Shown: positions 1 through 6,803, numbered from the stretch's first letter. The stretch: DNA of 16,843 nucleotides from Sulfurospirillum sp. (GCA_003978405.1 QNZU01000100.1:1-16843); one strand, 5' to 3'. Numbers and translations are program-made. Notes: generated from the sequence alone by a model not told the origin.

Positions 1-314
1 TCAAGATCGTTGATCTTAGTGGAAATATCTTTCCGGATATCAGGCTTCACCATATCCAAAACCGTGTCAAGATAGTAAATATTTCAAAAAATCCAAACAT
101 AAGAAACTTAAATGACTTCATCAATCAATATAACCATGCATATGAGAATATAGAAGAGCTTGATATATCCTATCTTAGAAATTTGAGCGATATTTCAGCT
201 CTGAGGGAGTTTAGATCATTAAAAAAACTATATATCGATGCAAATTCAAAAGAGAGCTTTAAAGATGAGTTGGATCTACTTCTTATAATGGGTGTTGAGG
301 TGCTTAGCTATTAA
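1..314 (+). CDS. C-terminal part of a leucine-rich-repeat-like hypothetical protein (5' end outside the window)
   Basis: An open frame enters the window (first whole codon at position 3) and ends at TAA 312-314, giving about 103 residues. Spaced leucine/isoleucine segments such as VDLSGNIFPDI, IEELDISYLRNLSDISAL and LKKLYIDAN resemble irregular leucine-rich repeats, which usually form a curved protein-binding surface. The last residues (VEVLSY) close on a short beta-like strand. I cannot name the family because the N-terminus is missing. The frame has no internal stop and typical codon use, so I take it as a real gene. Its last 11 bases overlap the end of the convergent carbonic anhydrase gene. 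Confidence 0.65.
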   Translation, partial: KIVDLSGNIFPDIRLHHIQNRVKIVNISKNPNIRNLNDFINQYNHAYENIEELDISYLRNLSDISALREFRSLKKLYIDANSKESFKDELDLLLIMGVEVLSY

Positions 315-948
315 GAGGCACAAACTCCTCAAGCTCCTCATCATAGGCATAAATCTCACCACTTTTGATATCATAGTGCCAAGCATGAAGTGATAGTTTG
401 CCCTCATTTACTCTCTCTTGAACTTTTGGATAAGTCAGGAGATTGTCAAGTTGAAAAATAGCGGAAATCTCCTCTGTCATCGTAAGTCTATCCTCATCGC
501 TTAACTCTCCACCCCACTCCTGCACGAAGTCTCTAGCCTCTCTTCCTAGTTCAAGCCACTGTTTGACATGAGGGATCTCTTTCTTTTCAAACTTACTATC
601 ATCATAATAAAGTGCTGAAATTGCCCCACATTGAGAGTGCCCACACACGATGATATCCTCAACCTCCAAGATATTTACCGCATACTCAATGGCAGCTGCA
701 GTTGAGTGGTAATCCTCATCTACCTTATATGGGGCTACGAAATTTCCTATGTTTCTTACCACAAAGAGATCTCCAGGCCCCGTGTTTGTGATGAGATTTG
801 GAAGGACTCTTGAGTCACAACAGCCGATAAAGAGGATCTTTGGATTTTGCCCCTTGTTAGCAAGTTTGCTAAACTCTCTCTTTCTCTTTTTAAACTCTAC
901 TTTTTTAAATCTCTTGCTTCCACTAATTAGCTTGTTGATATCTTTCAT
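304..948 (-). CDS. can: Beta-class carbonic anhydrase
   Basis: A zinc enzyme interconverting CO2 and bicarbonate, presumably cytoplasmic since no signal peptide is seen. At 214 aa it has the length of bacterial beta-class enzymes. The zinc-site motifs are visible: Cys43-x-Asp45-Ser-Arg47 within GCCDSRV, and His104-x-x-Cys107 within GHSQCGA; Cys43, His104 and Cys107 are the expected ligands and Asp45/Arg47 the catalytic dyad. The ATG follows directly after the TAG of trmL with no gap, and GGAGAG lies about 3-8 bases upstream inside the trmL end, so the two are probably translationally coupled. In autotrophic or capnophilic epsilonproteobacteria this enzyme supplies bicarbonate or CO2 for carboxylation and helps buffer pH. 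The symbol is by family; function is sure, orthology less so. Confidence 0.95.
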   Translation of the reverse strand: MKDINKLISGSKRFKKVEFKKRKREFSKLANKGQNPKILFIGCCDSRVLPNLITNTGPGDLFVVRNIGNFVAPYKVDEDYHSTAAAIEYAVNILEVEDIIVCGHSQCGAISALYYDDSKFEKKEIPHVKQWLELGREARDFVQEWGGELSDEDRLTMTEEISAIFQLDNLLTYPKVQERVNEGKLSLHAWHYDIKSGEIYAYDEELEEFVPLNS

Positions 949-1416
949 CTACTCTCCAAAATCTTCAAAGTTTTGTCTAATCGCCTCATAGAGCACTATT
1001 CCAACTGATACGGCTAGATTTAGTGATCTTCCGTTCATTCCCATAGGAATTGTGATCTTGTTTTTGGGATTTAACTCCATCAGTTCATGCGGCAAACCCT
1101 CTGTTTCACTACCAAAAAAGATAAAATCACCTTTTTTAAACTGGGCTTGAAAATATGGTTTGGTTGATTTGGTAGTAGAGAAGAAAAAACGATCTTTGTA
1201 TTGTAAATTCTCTTTCAAAAACTCATCCAAACTCTCCCAAACTCTCAGATCAAGAAGTTTCCAGTAATCGAGTCCTGCACGGCGAAGTGCCTTTTGGGAG
1301 ATATCAAACGAAAGAGGCTTAATAAGATGCAAAATTGCATCACTATTTACACAGATACGACCGATCGCACCGGTGTTCTGTGGTATATTTGGAGTAACTA
1401 AGACGATATTAAACAT
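949..1416 (-). CDS. trmL: tRNA (cytidine/uridine-34-2'-O)-methyltransferase TrmL, SPOUT family
   Basis: Methylates the ribose 2'-OH of the wobble nucleotide (position 34) in certain leucine tRNAs, using S-adenosylmethionine. The 155-aa length equals the family norm, a minimal SPOUT fold with no extension. Diagnostic stretches are the N-terminal LVTPNIPQNTGAIGRIC, the middle GSETEGLP, and the C-terminal IPMGMNGRSLNLAVSVGI, which forms the trefoil-knot cofactor site. It starts at ATG 1414-1416, 26 bases past the hspR stop, and abuts the carbonic anhydrase start. No good Shine-Dalgarno sits at normal distance; instead a TATAAT lies five bases before the ATG (see the promoter entry), so it may be read both from the cbpA promoter and from a local near-leaderless transcript. 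Confidence 0.93.
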   Translation of the reverse strand: MFNIVLVTPNIPQNTGAIGRICVNSDAILHLIKPLSFDISQKALRRAGLDYWKLLDLRVWESLDEFLKENLQYKDRFFFSTTKSTKPYFQAQFKKGDFIFFGSETEGLPHELMELNPKNKITIPMGMNGRSLNLAVSVGIVLYEAIRQNFEDFGE

Positions 1417-1433
1417 AGGGCATTATACCCTAT
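1417..1433 (-). promoter_or_regulatory. Possible trmL promoter: -10 box inside an inverted repeat
   Basis: On the minus strand TATAAT (1427-1422) lies five bases before the trmL ATG, so a start at the A of that ATG is geometrically possible and would give a leaderless mRNA. The box is flanked by perfect 6-bp arms, ATAGGG and CCCTAT (1428-1433 and 1415-1420), separated by 7 bases. No convincing -35 is seen, which is common for Campylobacterota sigma70 promoters. Regulation by the repeat is inference. Confidence 0.45.
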
Positions 1434-1442
1434 AAAATCTTT

Positions 1443-1817
1443 TTACTTTCCAAACAAAATTATTTCATAAACACTCTTTTTTGTTACCAATGATTTTTGG
1501 GCAGGTACCATACCTTGATTTTTTAACTTTGCAAGTTCATATTTTAAATCCTCAATCTCACTCTCATAACTATCTATCTGATCTTTAAACTGTAAAATAA
1601 TATCAACTCCAGCCAAATTGACTCCCAAATCTCTAGTGAGTCTTAAAATCAAATTAATCTTGTCGATATCTTTTTGCGAATACAGTCTTATCTTTCCATT
1701 TGTTCTAGAGGGTGTTATCAACCCCTCTCTCTCATACTGCCTTAATGTCTGAGGATGAATATTGAGTGCTTTTGCTACAACACTTATTTGATAAACAGGT
1801 TCATCATATCCATGCAT
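1443..1817 (-). CDS. hspR: HspR, MerR-family heat-shock repressor
   Basis: Transcriptional repressor of chaperone genes; in Helicobacter and Campylobacter HspR represses cbpA/dnaJ-type, groESL and dnaK operons and its own operon. Residues 9-50 form a MerR-type winged helix-turn-helix (ISVVAKALNIHPQTLRQYER, then the wing RTNGKIRLYS). Residues about 78-100 (DSYESEIEDLKYELAKLKNQ) look like a dimerising coiled coil. The 124-aa length is normal and there is no effector-binding domain. The ATG is 9 bases after the cbpA stop, and its GGAG ribosome site overlaps that stop region, so it is co-transcribed with cbpA as in Helicobacter. Autoregulation is expected, but I did not find a canonical HAIR operator (CTTGAGT-N7-ACTCAAG) near the cbpA promoter. 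Confidence 0.92.
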   Translation of the reverse strand: MHGYDEPVYQISVVAKALNIHPQTLRQYEREGLITPSRTNGKIRLYSQKDIDKINLILRLTRDLGVNLAGVDIILQFKDQIDSYESEIEDLKYELAKLKNQGMVPAQKSLVTKKSVYEIILFGK

Positions 1818-1826
1818 ATTTTCTCC

Positions 1827-2711
1827 TTACTCTGGTAATTTTTCTTTCATAATTTCAACCAATTGTGGATCTAAATCGTCAATATTTGGCAAAACAACAT
1901 TGACTTTTACATATAGATCACCTTTTACTTTTGTTTTTCTGTTAATTACCCCTTCACCTTTTACTCTGAGTTTTTGAGAACTTTTAATACCTTTTGGTAT
2001 CTTCATAGTAATCTCTCTATAAGGTGTTTTTACTTTTATTTTCCCACCAAAAAGTGCTGTTTTTAACGGAACATCAACCTCTTTTATAAGATTGTCACCA
2101 TCTCTTATATATTCAGGTGATGGAGCAACTTCAACCTTGATATATAAATCTCCTCTTTGAGAACCATGAGACTCACCTTTGCCTCTTACTCTCAATTTTT
2201 CACCACTTTTTATGCCTGCTGGTATCTTTACATCAAATCTATCACCATTGACACTTACTGAATGGGTACCACCGGTTATTGCTACATCGAAGGGAATTAC
2301 TATTTTAGTCTCAATATCCAAATTTGGTGTGTTAAATCCGCCCCCACCAAAATTTCCAAATCCTCCTCCACCAAAATTTCCACTAAAACCTCCACTGGTA
2401 CCACTGCTAAATCCTCCTCCGAATATGGATCTTAATATCTCATCAAGATCCACACCTCCTTGTGCACCTGCAAAATCGTGAAAACTCTGTCCACCAAAAA
2501 TATTATCACCATGCATATCATACTGTTGCTTCTTCTTTGGATCACTCAAAATCTCATATGCTGCATTGATCTCTTTAAATTTCTCTTCAGCTTCTGCTGT
2601 CTTGTTGATATCAGGATGATACTTTCTTGCCAATTTTCTGTAAGCTTTTTTAATCTCATCAGCTGTTGCATTCTCACTGACACCTAAAGTTTCATATAAA
2701 CTTTTACTCAC
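1827..2711 (-). CDS. cbpA: CbpA-type DnaJ-family co-chaperone lacking the zinc finger
   Basis: J-domain co-chaperone that delivers substrates to DnaK and stimulates its ATPase. Residues 4-66 are the J domain with the essential HPD at 32-34 (RKYHPDINK). Residues about 72-130 are a Gly/Phe-rich linker with repeats such as GGFGNFGGGGFN. Residues about 130-290 are the two C-terminal beta domains (IPAGIKSGEKLRVRGKG and IPKGIKSSQKLRVKGEG are the repeated strands). There is no CxxCxGxG zinc-finger region, which separates it from true DnaJ (about 375 aa). The start is GTG at 2709-2711, because the neighbouring upstream ATG runs straight into TGA; GGAG sits 6 bases before the GTG. First gene of the leftward operon, driven by the strong promoter at 2764-2793, and divergent from the response regulator as dnaJ is from racR in Campylobacter. 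Confidence 0.93.
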   Translation of the reverse strand: MSKSLYETLGVSENATADEIKKAYRKLARKYHPDINKTAEAEEKFKEINAAYEILSDPKKKQQYDMHGDNIFGGQSFHDFAGAQGGVDLDEILRSIFGGGFSSGTSGGFSGNFGGGGFGNFGGGGFNTPNLDIETKIVIPFDVAITGGTHSVSVNGDRFDVKIPAGIKSGEKLRVRGKGESHGSQRGDLYIKVEVAPSPEYIRDGDNLIKEVDVPLKTALFGGKIKVKTPYREITMKIPKGIKSSQKLRVKGEGVINRKTKVKGDLYVKVNVVLPNIDDLDPQLVEIMKEKLPE

Positions 2712-2763
2712 ATCACTCTCCTTACTCTAATGATTATTGATAATATTATTATGTTTTAGGCAC

Positions 2764-2793
2764 ATTATATCATAAAAGTTTAGTCTATGTCAA
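2764..2793 (-). promoter_or_regulatory. Strong sigma70 promoter of the cbpA-hspR operon
   Basis: On the minus strand a perfect TTGACA (2793-2788) is followed after 18 bases by a perfect TATAAT (2769-2764), with TG one base before the -10 (extended -10). Such a near-consensus promoter is expected for a gene normally held down by a repressor, in keeping with HspR control. A full HAIR inverted repeat is not visible, so the operator is undefined. Confidence 0.85.
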
Positions 2794-2851
2794 TCAACTT
2801 TGAAAAATTTCTTATGAAATAAACGATTTTTTTTATTCAGGTTACTATTAA

Positions 2852-2881
2852 TTGATTTTTCTTCCTAAGCTTAGGTATAAT
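2852..2881 (+). promoter_or_regulatory. Promoter of the response regulator operon with an operator-like palindrome in the spacer
   Basis: TTGATT (2852-2857), an 18-base spacer and TATAAT (2876-2881) form a good sigma70 promoter pointing to the response regulator. The spacer contains the perfect 12-bp palindrome CCTAAGCTTAGG (2864-2875), touching the -10 box. A protein bound there would block RNA polymerase. Transcription should begin near 2888, leaving a leader of about 125 bases. Confidence 0.65.
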
Positions 2882-2928
2882 AATTAAGTCTCTGCTTACT
2901 TGCTCTTTGAACAAGCTCTATAACAAAA

Positions 2929-2985
2929 ATGGTAAAACATAATTTTGTGGTACCAAGTGTGAAGCTACTTAAGAGCAGCAAATAA
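2929..2985 (+). CDS. Possible 18-codon leader ORF upstream of the response regulator
   Basis: ATG 2929 to TAA 2985 encodes MVKHNFVVPSVKLLKSSK within the predicted leader. It lacks a clear Shine-Dalgarno and ends 29 bases before the response regulator ATG. The TGCTCTT near 2901-2907 can pair with AAGAGCA in the ORF end (about 2970-2976), so the leader could fold. No residue run suggests amino-acid attenuation. It may be chance. Confidence 0.2.
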   Translation: MVKHNFVVPSVKLLKSSK

Positions 2986-3014
2986 ATTAGGCGACTTCAT
3001 CAAAAAGGTGTATA

Positions 3015-3701
3015 ATGATAAAAGTTTTAATGATAGAAGATGATCCGGAACTTGCCGAGATATTGAGTGAATATCTTTTACAGTTTGATATTGAGATCAC
3101 AAATGTAGAAGACCCTTTTTTAGGTATTTCAACTCTAAATACCGGCAAATTTGATCTTGTCATTTTGGATCTTACACTCCCTGGACTTGATGGGCTTGAT
3201 GTGTGTACTGACATCAGAAAACGACACGATATACCTATTATCATATCTTCTGCAAGACACGATATCAATGACAAAGTCGAAGCACTTGAAAGAGGAGCAG
3301 ATGATTATCTGCCAAAACCCTACAATCCAAGAGAATTGGAAGCGAGAATAAAATCTCTTTTAAGACGAGAAAAACACGATTTTGCAGCCAAAAGTAAAAA
3401 AGCTCCTGCAAAAGAGAAGGATCTGATAGTTTATGAAGATAAAAATGAGATACACTTTAAAGGGGAACCTTTAAATCTTACAAAAGCTGAATATGGAATA
3501 TTAAAATATATGATCCAAAAAGAGGGCAATGTAGTCTCAAGAGAGGATTTGATCTATAATGTTGACTCAATCAACGAAGATAGTACCAACAAAAGCATAG
3601 ATGTATTAGTAGGAAGAGTCAGACAAAAGATAGGCGACACACCAAAAAATCCAAAATATATCATATCCGTAAGAGGTGTCGGGTATAAACTTGTTCAATG
3701 A
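3015..3701 (+). CDS. racR: OmpR/PhoB-family response regulator, ArsR (H. pylori)/RacR (Campylobacter) type
   Basis: DNA-binding response regulator of a two-component system. Receiver domain residues 1-120: acidic pocket Asp9/Asp10, phospho-acceptor Asp52 (VILDLTLPGLDG), Ser78/Ser79 switch and Lys101 (DDYLPKPYNP). A basic linker follows (SKKAPAKEKD), then a winged helix at about 140-228 ending RGVGYKLV. Length 228 aa is standard. The sequence and the partner kinase match the H. pylori ArsR (acid response, also Asp52) and C. jejuni RacR (temperature-dependent growth) group, and the divergent dnaJ-like neighbour supports RacR. It starts at ATG 3015 with AAGG 6 bases before, and overlaps the kinase by ATGA. 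The stimulus here is not known; the symbol is by similarity and context. Confidence 0.88.
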   Translation: MIKVLMIEDDPELAEILSEYLLQFDIEITNVEDPFLGISTLNTGKFDLVILDLTLPGLDGLDVCTDIRKRHDIPIIISSARHDINDKVEALERGADDYLPKPYNPRELEARIKSLLRREKHDFAAKSKKAPAKEKDLIVYEDKNEIHFKGEPLNLTKAEYGILKYMIQKEGNVVSREDLIYNVDSINEDSTNKSIDVLVGRVRQKIGDTPKNPKYIISVRGVGYKLVQ

Positions 3702-4942
3702 AAAAATCCTCGATCTTCTTTAGTATAACTTTTATCTTTTTTATTGCAGCTCTTGGTGTTTTGGTTGCATATTTTAATCTTCTAAAATATGATAAACAAA
3801 AATATACACAAGAGTTAAATAACAGGTATGCGATTGTAGCTAGATCTACACTGATCTCTCTTATCTCTCCACCCATCGATAAAAAATTTAAAAAAATATT
3901 AAAAATATATAAAGTAAAACTCATTACAGATGAAGATTATATAAAAAAGATTGTGCAAAATGGAGAAATTTTAAAAAAAGTATCGCTTAGGCTTGGAAGT
4001 AGTAGTATCTATTACTATCACAAAAATAACTATCTACTTGTAGAATCAATCAACGGAAACTCAATTCTCTTAGAAGATATGGCTTATAAACCATATGTGA
4101 AACAGATATTATATATCAAACTTATTTTTGGTGGAATCGGAATTATTTTACTGCTCACATACATAATGACAATCAAAAAACTAAAACCCATAAGAAAAAT
4201 AAAAGCCGAAATGGATAAATTTGCAAACGGTGATCTGGATATTGACTGTGCGATGGAAAACAATAATGAAATCAGTGAAGTTGCAAATGCCTTTAATTAT
4301 GCTGTCTCTCAAATCAGACAGTTAAACAATTCAAGAAGACTCTTTTTGAGAAATATTATGCATGAGTTAAAAACACCAATCACAAAAGGAAGAATTACAG
4401 CTGAGATGCTTGAAGATGGAAAACAAAAAGATAGACTAATTTCAACTTTCTCAAGACTGGAGAGTCTCTTAAATGAATTTACAGCCATTGAGCAGATATC
4501 GGTCAATGGACAACATCTTCAAAAAAGAGTATATAGAGTCATTGACATTATAGATGAAGCTATTGATATCTCCATGGCAAATCCAGAATATATAGAGCAG
4601 ATGATTCAAAGCGACCTTAATATTAAAGTCGATTTCAAACTCTTTACCGTTGCTATAAAAAACATGATAGATAACGGCATCAAATATTCCACAGATAATC
4701 GTGTGAAGATTTCTGCAAATTTTAAATCAATTCAGTTTGCAACCCTAGGATCAAAACTCCCAAATGAGCTATCATACTACACCGAGCCATTCACTCAAGG
4801 AGAAAACACAACACCTGGAAGTTTTGGATTGGGTCTATACATAGTAGATAGTATTTTAACTGCTCATCATATGAAACTCACATATGAATATAGTAATGGC
4901 TATAACATATTTAAGTTTATTAATATTCAGCCGATAGTATAA
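3698..4942 (+). CDS. racS: Membrane sensor histidine kinase, ArsS/RacS type
   Basis: Cognate kinase of the preceding regulator, coupled by a 4-nt overlap. Transmembrane helix 1 spans about residues 6-26 and helix 2 about 137-158, framing a periplasmic sensor of roughly 108 residues with no recognised fold. A HAMP linker follows (about 158-210), then the H box with His222 (MHELKTPITKG), the N box Asn322-Asn326 (NMIDNGIKYS) and the G2 box 374-380 (GSFGLGLYIV). At 414 aa it is of ordinary length. Oddly, the usual DxGxG (G1) motif between the N and G2 boxes is absent: that place reads FATLGSKLPNELSYYTEPF, although the following F-box-like EPFTQGE is kept. I believe related epsilonproteobacterial kinases share this, but cannot check it. 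Reported signals for the family are acid (ArsS) and temperature (RacS). Confidence 0.88.
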   Translation: MKKSSIFFSITFIFFIAALGVLVAYFNLLKYDKQKYTQELNNRYAIVARSTLISLISPPIDKKFKKILKIYKVKLITDEDYIKKIVQNGEILKKVSLRLGSSSIYYYHKNNYLLVESINGNSILLEDMAYKPYVKQILYIKLIFGGIGIILLLTYIMTIKKLKPIRKIKAEMDKFANGDLDIDCAMENNNEISEVANAFNYAVSQIRQLNNSRRLFLRNIMHELKTPITKGRITAEMLEDGKQKDRLISTFSRLESLLNEFTAIEQISVNGQHLQKRVYRVIDIIDEAIDISMANPEYIEQMIQSDLNIKVDFKLFTVAIKNMIDNGIKYSTDNRVKISANFKSIQFATLGSKLPNELSYYTEPFTQGENTTPGSFGLGLYIVDSILTAHHMKLTYEYSNGYNIFKFINIQPIV

Positions 4943-4969
4943 TCATAAATCCACTCTAGGGACGAGGTT

Positions 4970-5374
4970 ATGGCAATGACAATATTAAATGCCGATATAT
5001 TAAAAGCTCTGATACAGCACCACATTGCATTGATAAAACGATTTAATAGTGGTGATTTTGAAGAGTTTTCACTTCTCTTTTTAAAAGTAGATCATCTACA
5101 AAAAACTGAAAACAAAAAGAGTATTCAGATTATTTTCAGAGATAGTGATGTGATATTTGAATATAAGAAAAACTATATTATCTTATTGCCAAAAACTAGA
5201 TGGAACGATGCTACAATGCTACTAGAGGGACTACAACTGTTTGTAAATCAGGATATAAAGGATACAATTGTAACTTATCCAGATGATGGAAAAGATGCCG
5301 ATGAACTGCTATACAATCTTAAAAAACTAGTAAAAAAAGTTTACAAAATAGATCTAACTTTAGGACACCTCTAA
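4970..5374 (+). CDS. Small protein with a degenerate, shortened GGDEF-like fold
   Basis: A 134-aa soluble protein of no named family that I can recall. By eye it aligns with GGDEF (diguanylate cyclase) domains: FSLLFLKVDHLQK (33-45) matches the first strand and metal site of the type LLLLDIDHFK, FRDSDVIFEYKKNYIILLP (56-74) matches the strand-turn-strand RxSDxxARxGGDEFxxLLP, and VTYPDDGKDADELLYNLKK (101-119) matches the late TYPEDGKDAEELL stretch. The GGDEF signature is replaced by KKNYI at 66-70, and the helices between the first strand and the signature are nearly gone. It cannot be a normal cyclase; a partner-binding or regulatory role is inferred. It begins 27 bases after the kinase stop with GAGG before ATG 4970; an in-frame ATG at 4976 is an alternative. 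Probably in the kinase operon. Confidence 0.75.
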   Translation: MAMTILNADILKALIQHHIALIKRFNSGDFEEFSLLFLKVDHLQKTENKKSIQIIFRDSDVIFEYKKNYIILLPKTRWNDATMLLEGLQLFVNQDIKDTIVTYPDDGKDADELLYNLKKLVKKVYKIDLTLGHL

Positions 5375-5411
5375 AAAAATCTAAACATAATTTTAATAAT
5401 GTAAAAATATA

Positions 5412-5439
5412 TTTAACTTTAAGCTTTTTTCGTTACAAT
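5412..5439 (+). promoter_or_regulatory. Probable promoter of the BON/OmpA gene
   Basis: TTTAAC (5412-5417), a 16-base spacer and TACAAT (5434-5439) lie in the 97-base A/T-rich gap before the gene, with T-rich stretches ahead of the -10 as is usual in this phylum. No terminator is evident for the preceding operon, so read-through is also possible. Confidence 0.5.
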
Positions 5440-5471
5440 CAAACATAATAACTTATTATAAAAGGACTTCA

Positions 5472-6803
5472 ATGAGGAAAGTTTTATTAGCACTTTTGGG
5501 GATGATCTTAATTGGGCTGCTTAGTCTATTTTGCTTTAAAACAAAAGCTGATTCGATCAAGACAAATCTGATCTCAAAAGCGGATTCAACACTTACAGCA
5601 CATCAGTTTTCATGGGCAAATGCACACCTTGTAGGTGATGATTTACAAAGTACCAATATCATCAGGCTCACAGGTACTGCTCCTACACTAGAAGCAAAAA
5701 ATGAAGCAGCACAAATTATCAGAGCAATTCCTGGAATTGGTGGAGTTGAAAATGATCTTCAGCTAGAAAATAGCGGTAAATTGACAGACAACACACAAGA
5801 AAATATTGATTCAAACAGTGTAGCTACCAATGAAAATGAGCAAAACAACTCAAACTCTTCTGCACAAAAAGATGTGGCAAAAAATGTTGAAAAACAAGGA
5901 CAAGAGAGTAAAAAATCTGCAGAAAATTACAATATATATATGGTAAAAAACGCAAAAGGCAAACTCTTTTTAGAAGGAGTGGTACCAAATAAGAAAGCTC
6001 ATGACAAACTCTTGGATACCGCAAAAAAATATTTTAAAGACTCAGATATAAAAGACTCATTGAAGATTCAAGAAGGTGCACCTAAAGATTGGTTATATAT
6101 GAGCCAATTTGGAATAGAAAAACTCTCAAATGTTGATTTTGGTGAGATGAACATAACAAACAAAGCTTATCTCTTCAAGGCACATTTGCCTTCTTATGAA
6201 CAAAAAGTTAAATTTCTAGAGAGCATTAAAACTGTAATGTCAAATCCAAATAACCATTATGGAAGATTCAAAGGTGATTATATTGTAACATCCCCTATAA
6301 AAGGTGCTAAAATTGCTGTTGCAAACAATATAACACCTAAAACTACAACACCTAAGATAGTTAAGAAAGTAACTAAAAAAGAGATCAAAAAAGATGCTGT
6401 AAATACTCAACAGCAGATAGCAACCATATCTTGTCAAGATATGATAAATAGTGCACTCTCAACTGATACTATACATTTTGCTTTTAATAGTTCTCAATTA
6501 GCAAATGATAGTTATGAAATATTGGACAAAATAGCAAATGCCATGAAAGAGTGTTCACATCAAGATGGTTTAATTTTAGAAATTGGCGGACACACAGACT
6601 CAAAAGGAAGAGCAAATTATAACAAATGGCTTAGCCAAAAAAGAGCTGATGTTATTAGAAAATATCTAATAAACCAAGGTGTCAACCCAAATCTTATCAA
6701 ATCTGTAGGATATGGAGAGAGTATGCCAATAGCTAGCAACAAAACTCCAGAGGGTAGATCACAAAATAGAAGAATTGAATTTAAAATAAAAGGAGAAATA
6801 TAA
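5472..6803 (+). CDS. BON- and OmpA-C-domain protein, ArfA/OmpATb-like peptidoglycan-binding protein
   Basis: Envelope protein with a hydrophobic N-terminus (residues 5-23), either an uncleaved anchor or a signal peptide ending near TKA-DS. Residues about 45-100 read as a BON domain (RLTGTAPTLEAKNEAAQI, IPGIGGVENDLQ). A Gln/Asn/Ser-rich linker (about 105-150) leads to a second BON-like region (about 155-285, GKLFLEGVVPNKKAHDKLLD). A Lys-rich linker precedes the OmpA/MotB domain (about 325-440) containing GHTDSKGRANYNKWLSQKRA. Asp376 and Arg391 are 15 residues apart, as are the diaminopimelate-binding pair in OmpA proteins, so cell-wall binding is likely. The order BON-BON-OmpA recalls mycobacterial ArfA. 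No barrel is present. RBS AAAGGA precedes ATG 5472. Its stop overlaps the next ATG (TAATG), indicating coupling. Confidence 0.85.
   Translation: MRKVLLALLGMILIGLLSLFCFKTKADSIKTNLISKADSTLTAHQFSWANAHLVGDDLQSTNIIRLTGTAPTLEAKNEAAQIIRAIPGIGGVENDLQLENSGKLTDNTQENIDSNSVATNENEQNNSNSSAQKDVAKNVEKQGQESKKSAENYNIYMVKNAKGKLFLEGVVPNKKAHDKLLDTAKKYFKDSDIKDSLKIQEGAPKDWLYMSQFGIEKLSNVDFGEMNITNKAYLFKAHLPSYEQKVKFLESIKTVMSNPNNHYGRFKGDYIVTSPIKGAKIAVANNITPKTTTPKIVKKVTKKEIKKDAVNTQQQIATISCQDMINSALSTDTIHFAFNSSQLANDSYEILDKIANAMKECSHQDGLILEIGGHTDSKGRANYNKWLSQKRADVIRKYLINQGVNPNLIKSVGYGESMPIASNKTPEGRSQNRRIEFKIKGEI

Larger units (their letters stand above)
2712..3014. other. Divergent intergenic region between cbpA and the response regulator
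   Basis: A 303-base stretch without an annotated gene. From left to right it holds the cbpA 5' leader (with an ATAATATTAT palindrome near 2742-2751), the cbpA promoter (2764-2793, minus), a T-rich stretch, the response-regulator promoter (2852-2881, plus) with a perfect palindrome, and a leader of about 125 bases with an 18-codon ORF. I see no tRNA or recognised small RNA. Confidence 0.8.

Noticed and set aside
2179..2481. Plus-strand ORF rich in Pro/Lys (PPPPKFPNPP-like)
   Set aside because: It is the antisense of the Gly/Phe-rich linker of cbpA; the repetitive composition comes from GGN codons read backwards.
2898..2918. CTTG-N9-CAAG near the response regulator leader as an HspR (HAIR) operator
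   Set aside because: HAIR needs CTTGAGT-N7-ACTCAAG; only the outer four bases match and the spacing is wrong.
3011..3016. TATAAT overlapping the response regulator start codon as a promoter
   Set aside because: Transcription would begin inside the coding region; the upstream TTGATT-18-TATAAT is far better placed.
2987..3274. Minus-strand ORF of 95 codons across the response regulator start
   Set aside because: It lies antisense to the conserved receiver domain and has no ribosome site or recognisable content.
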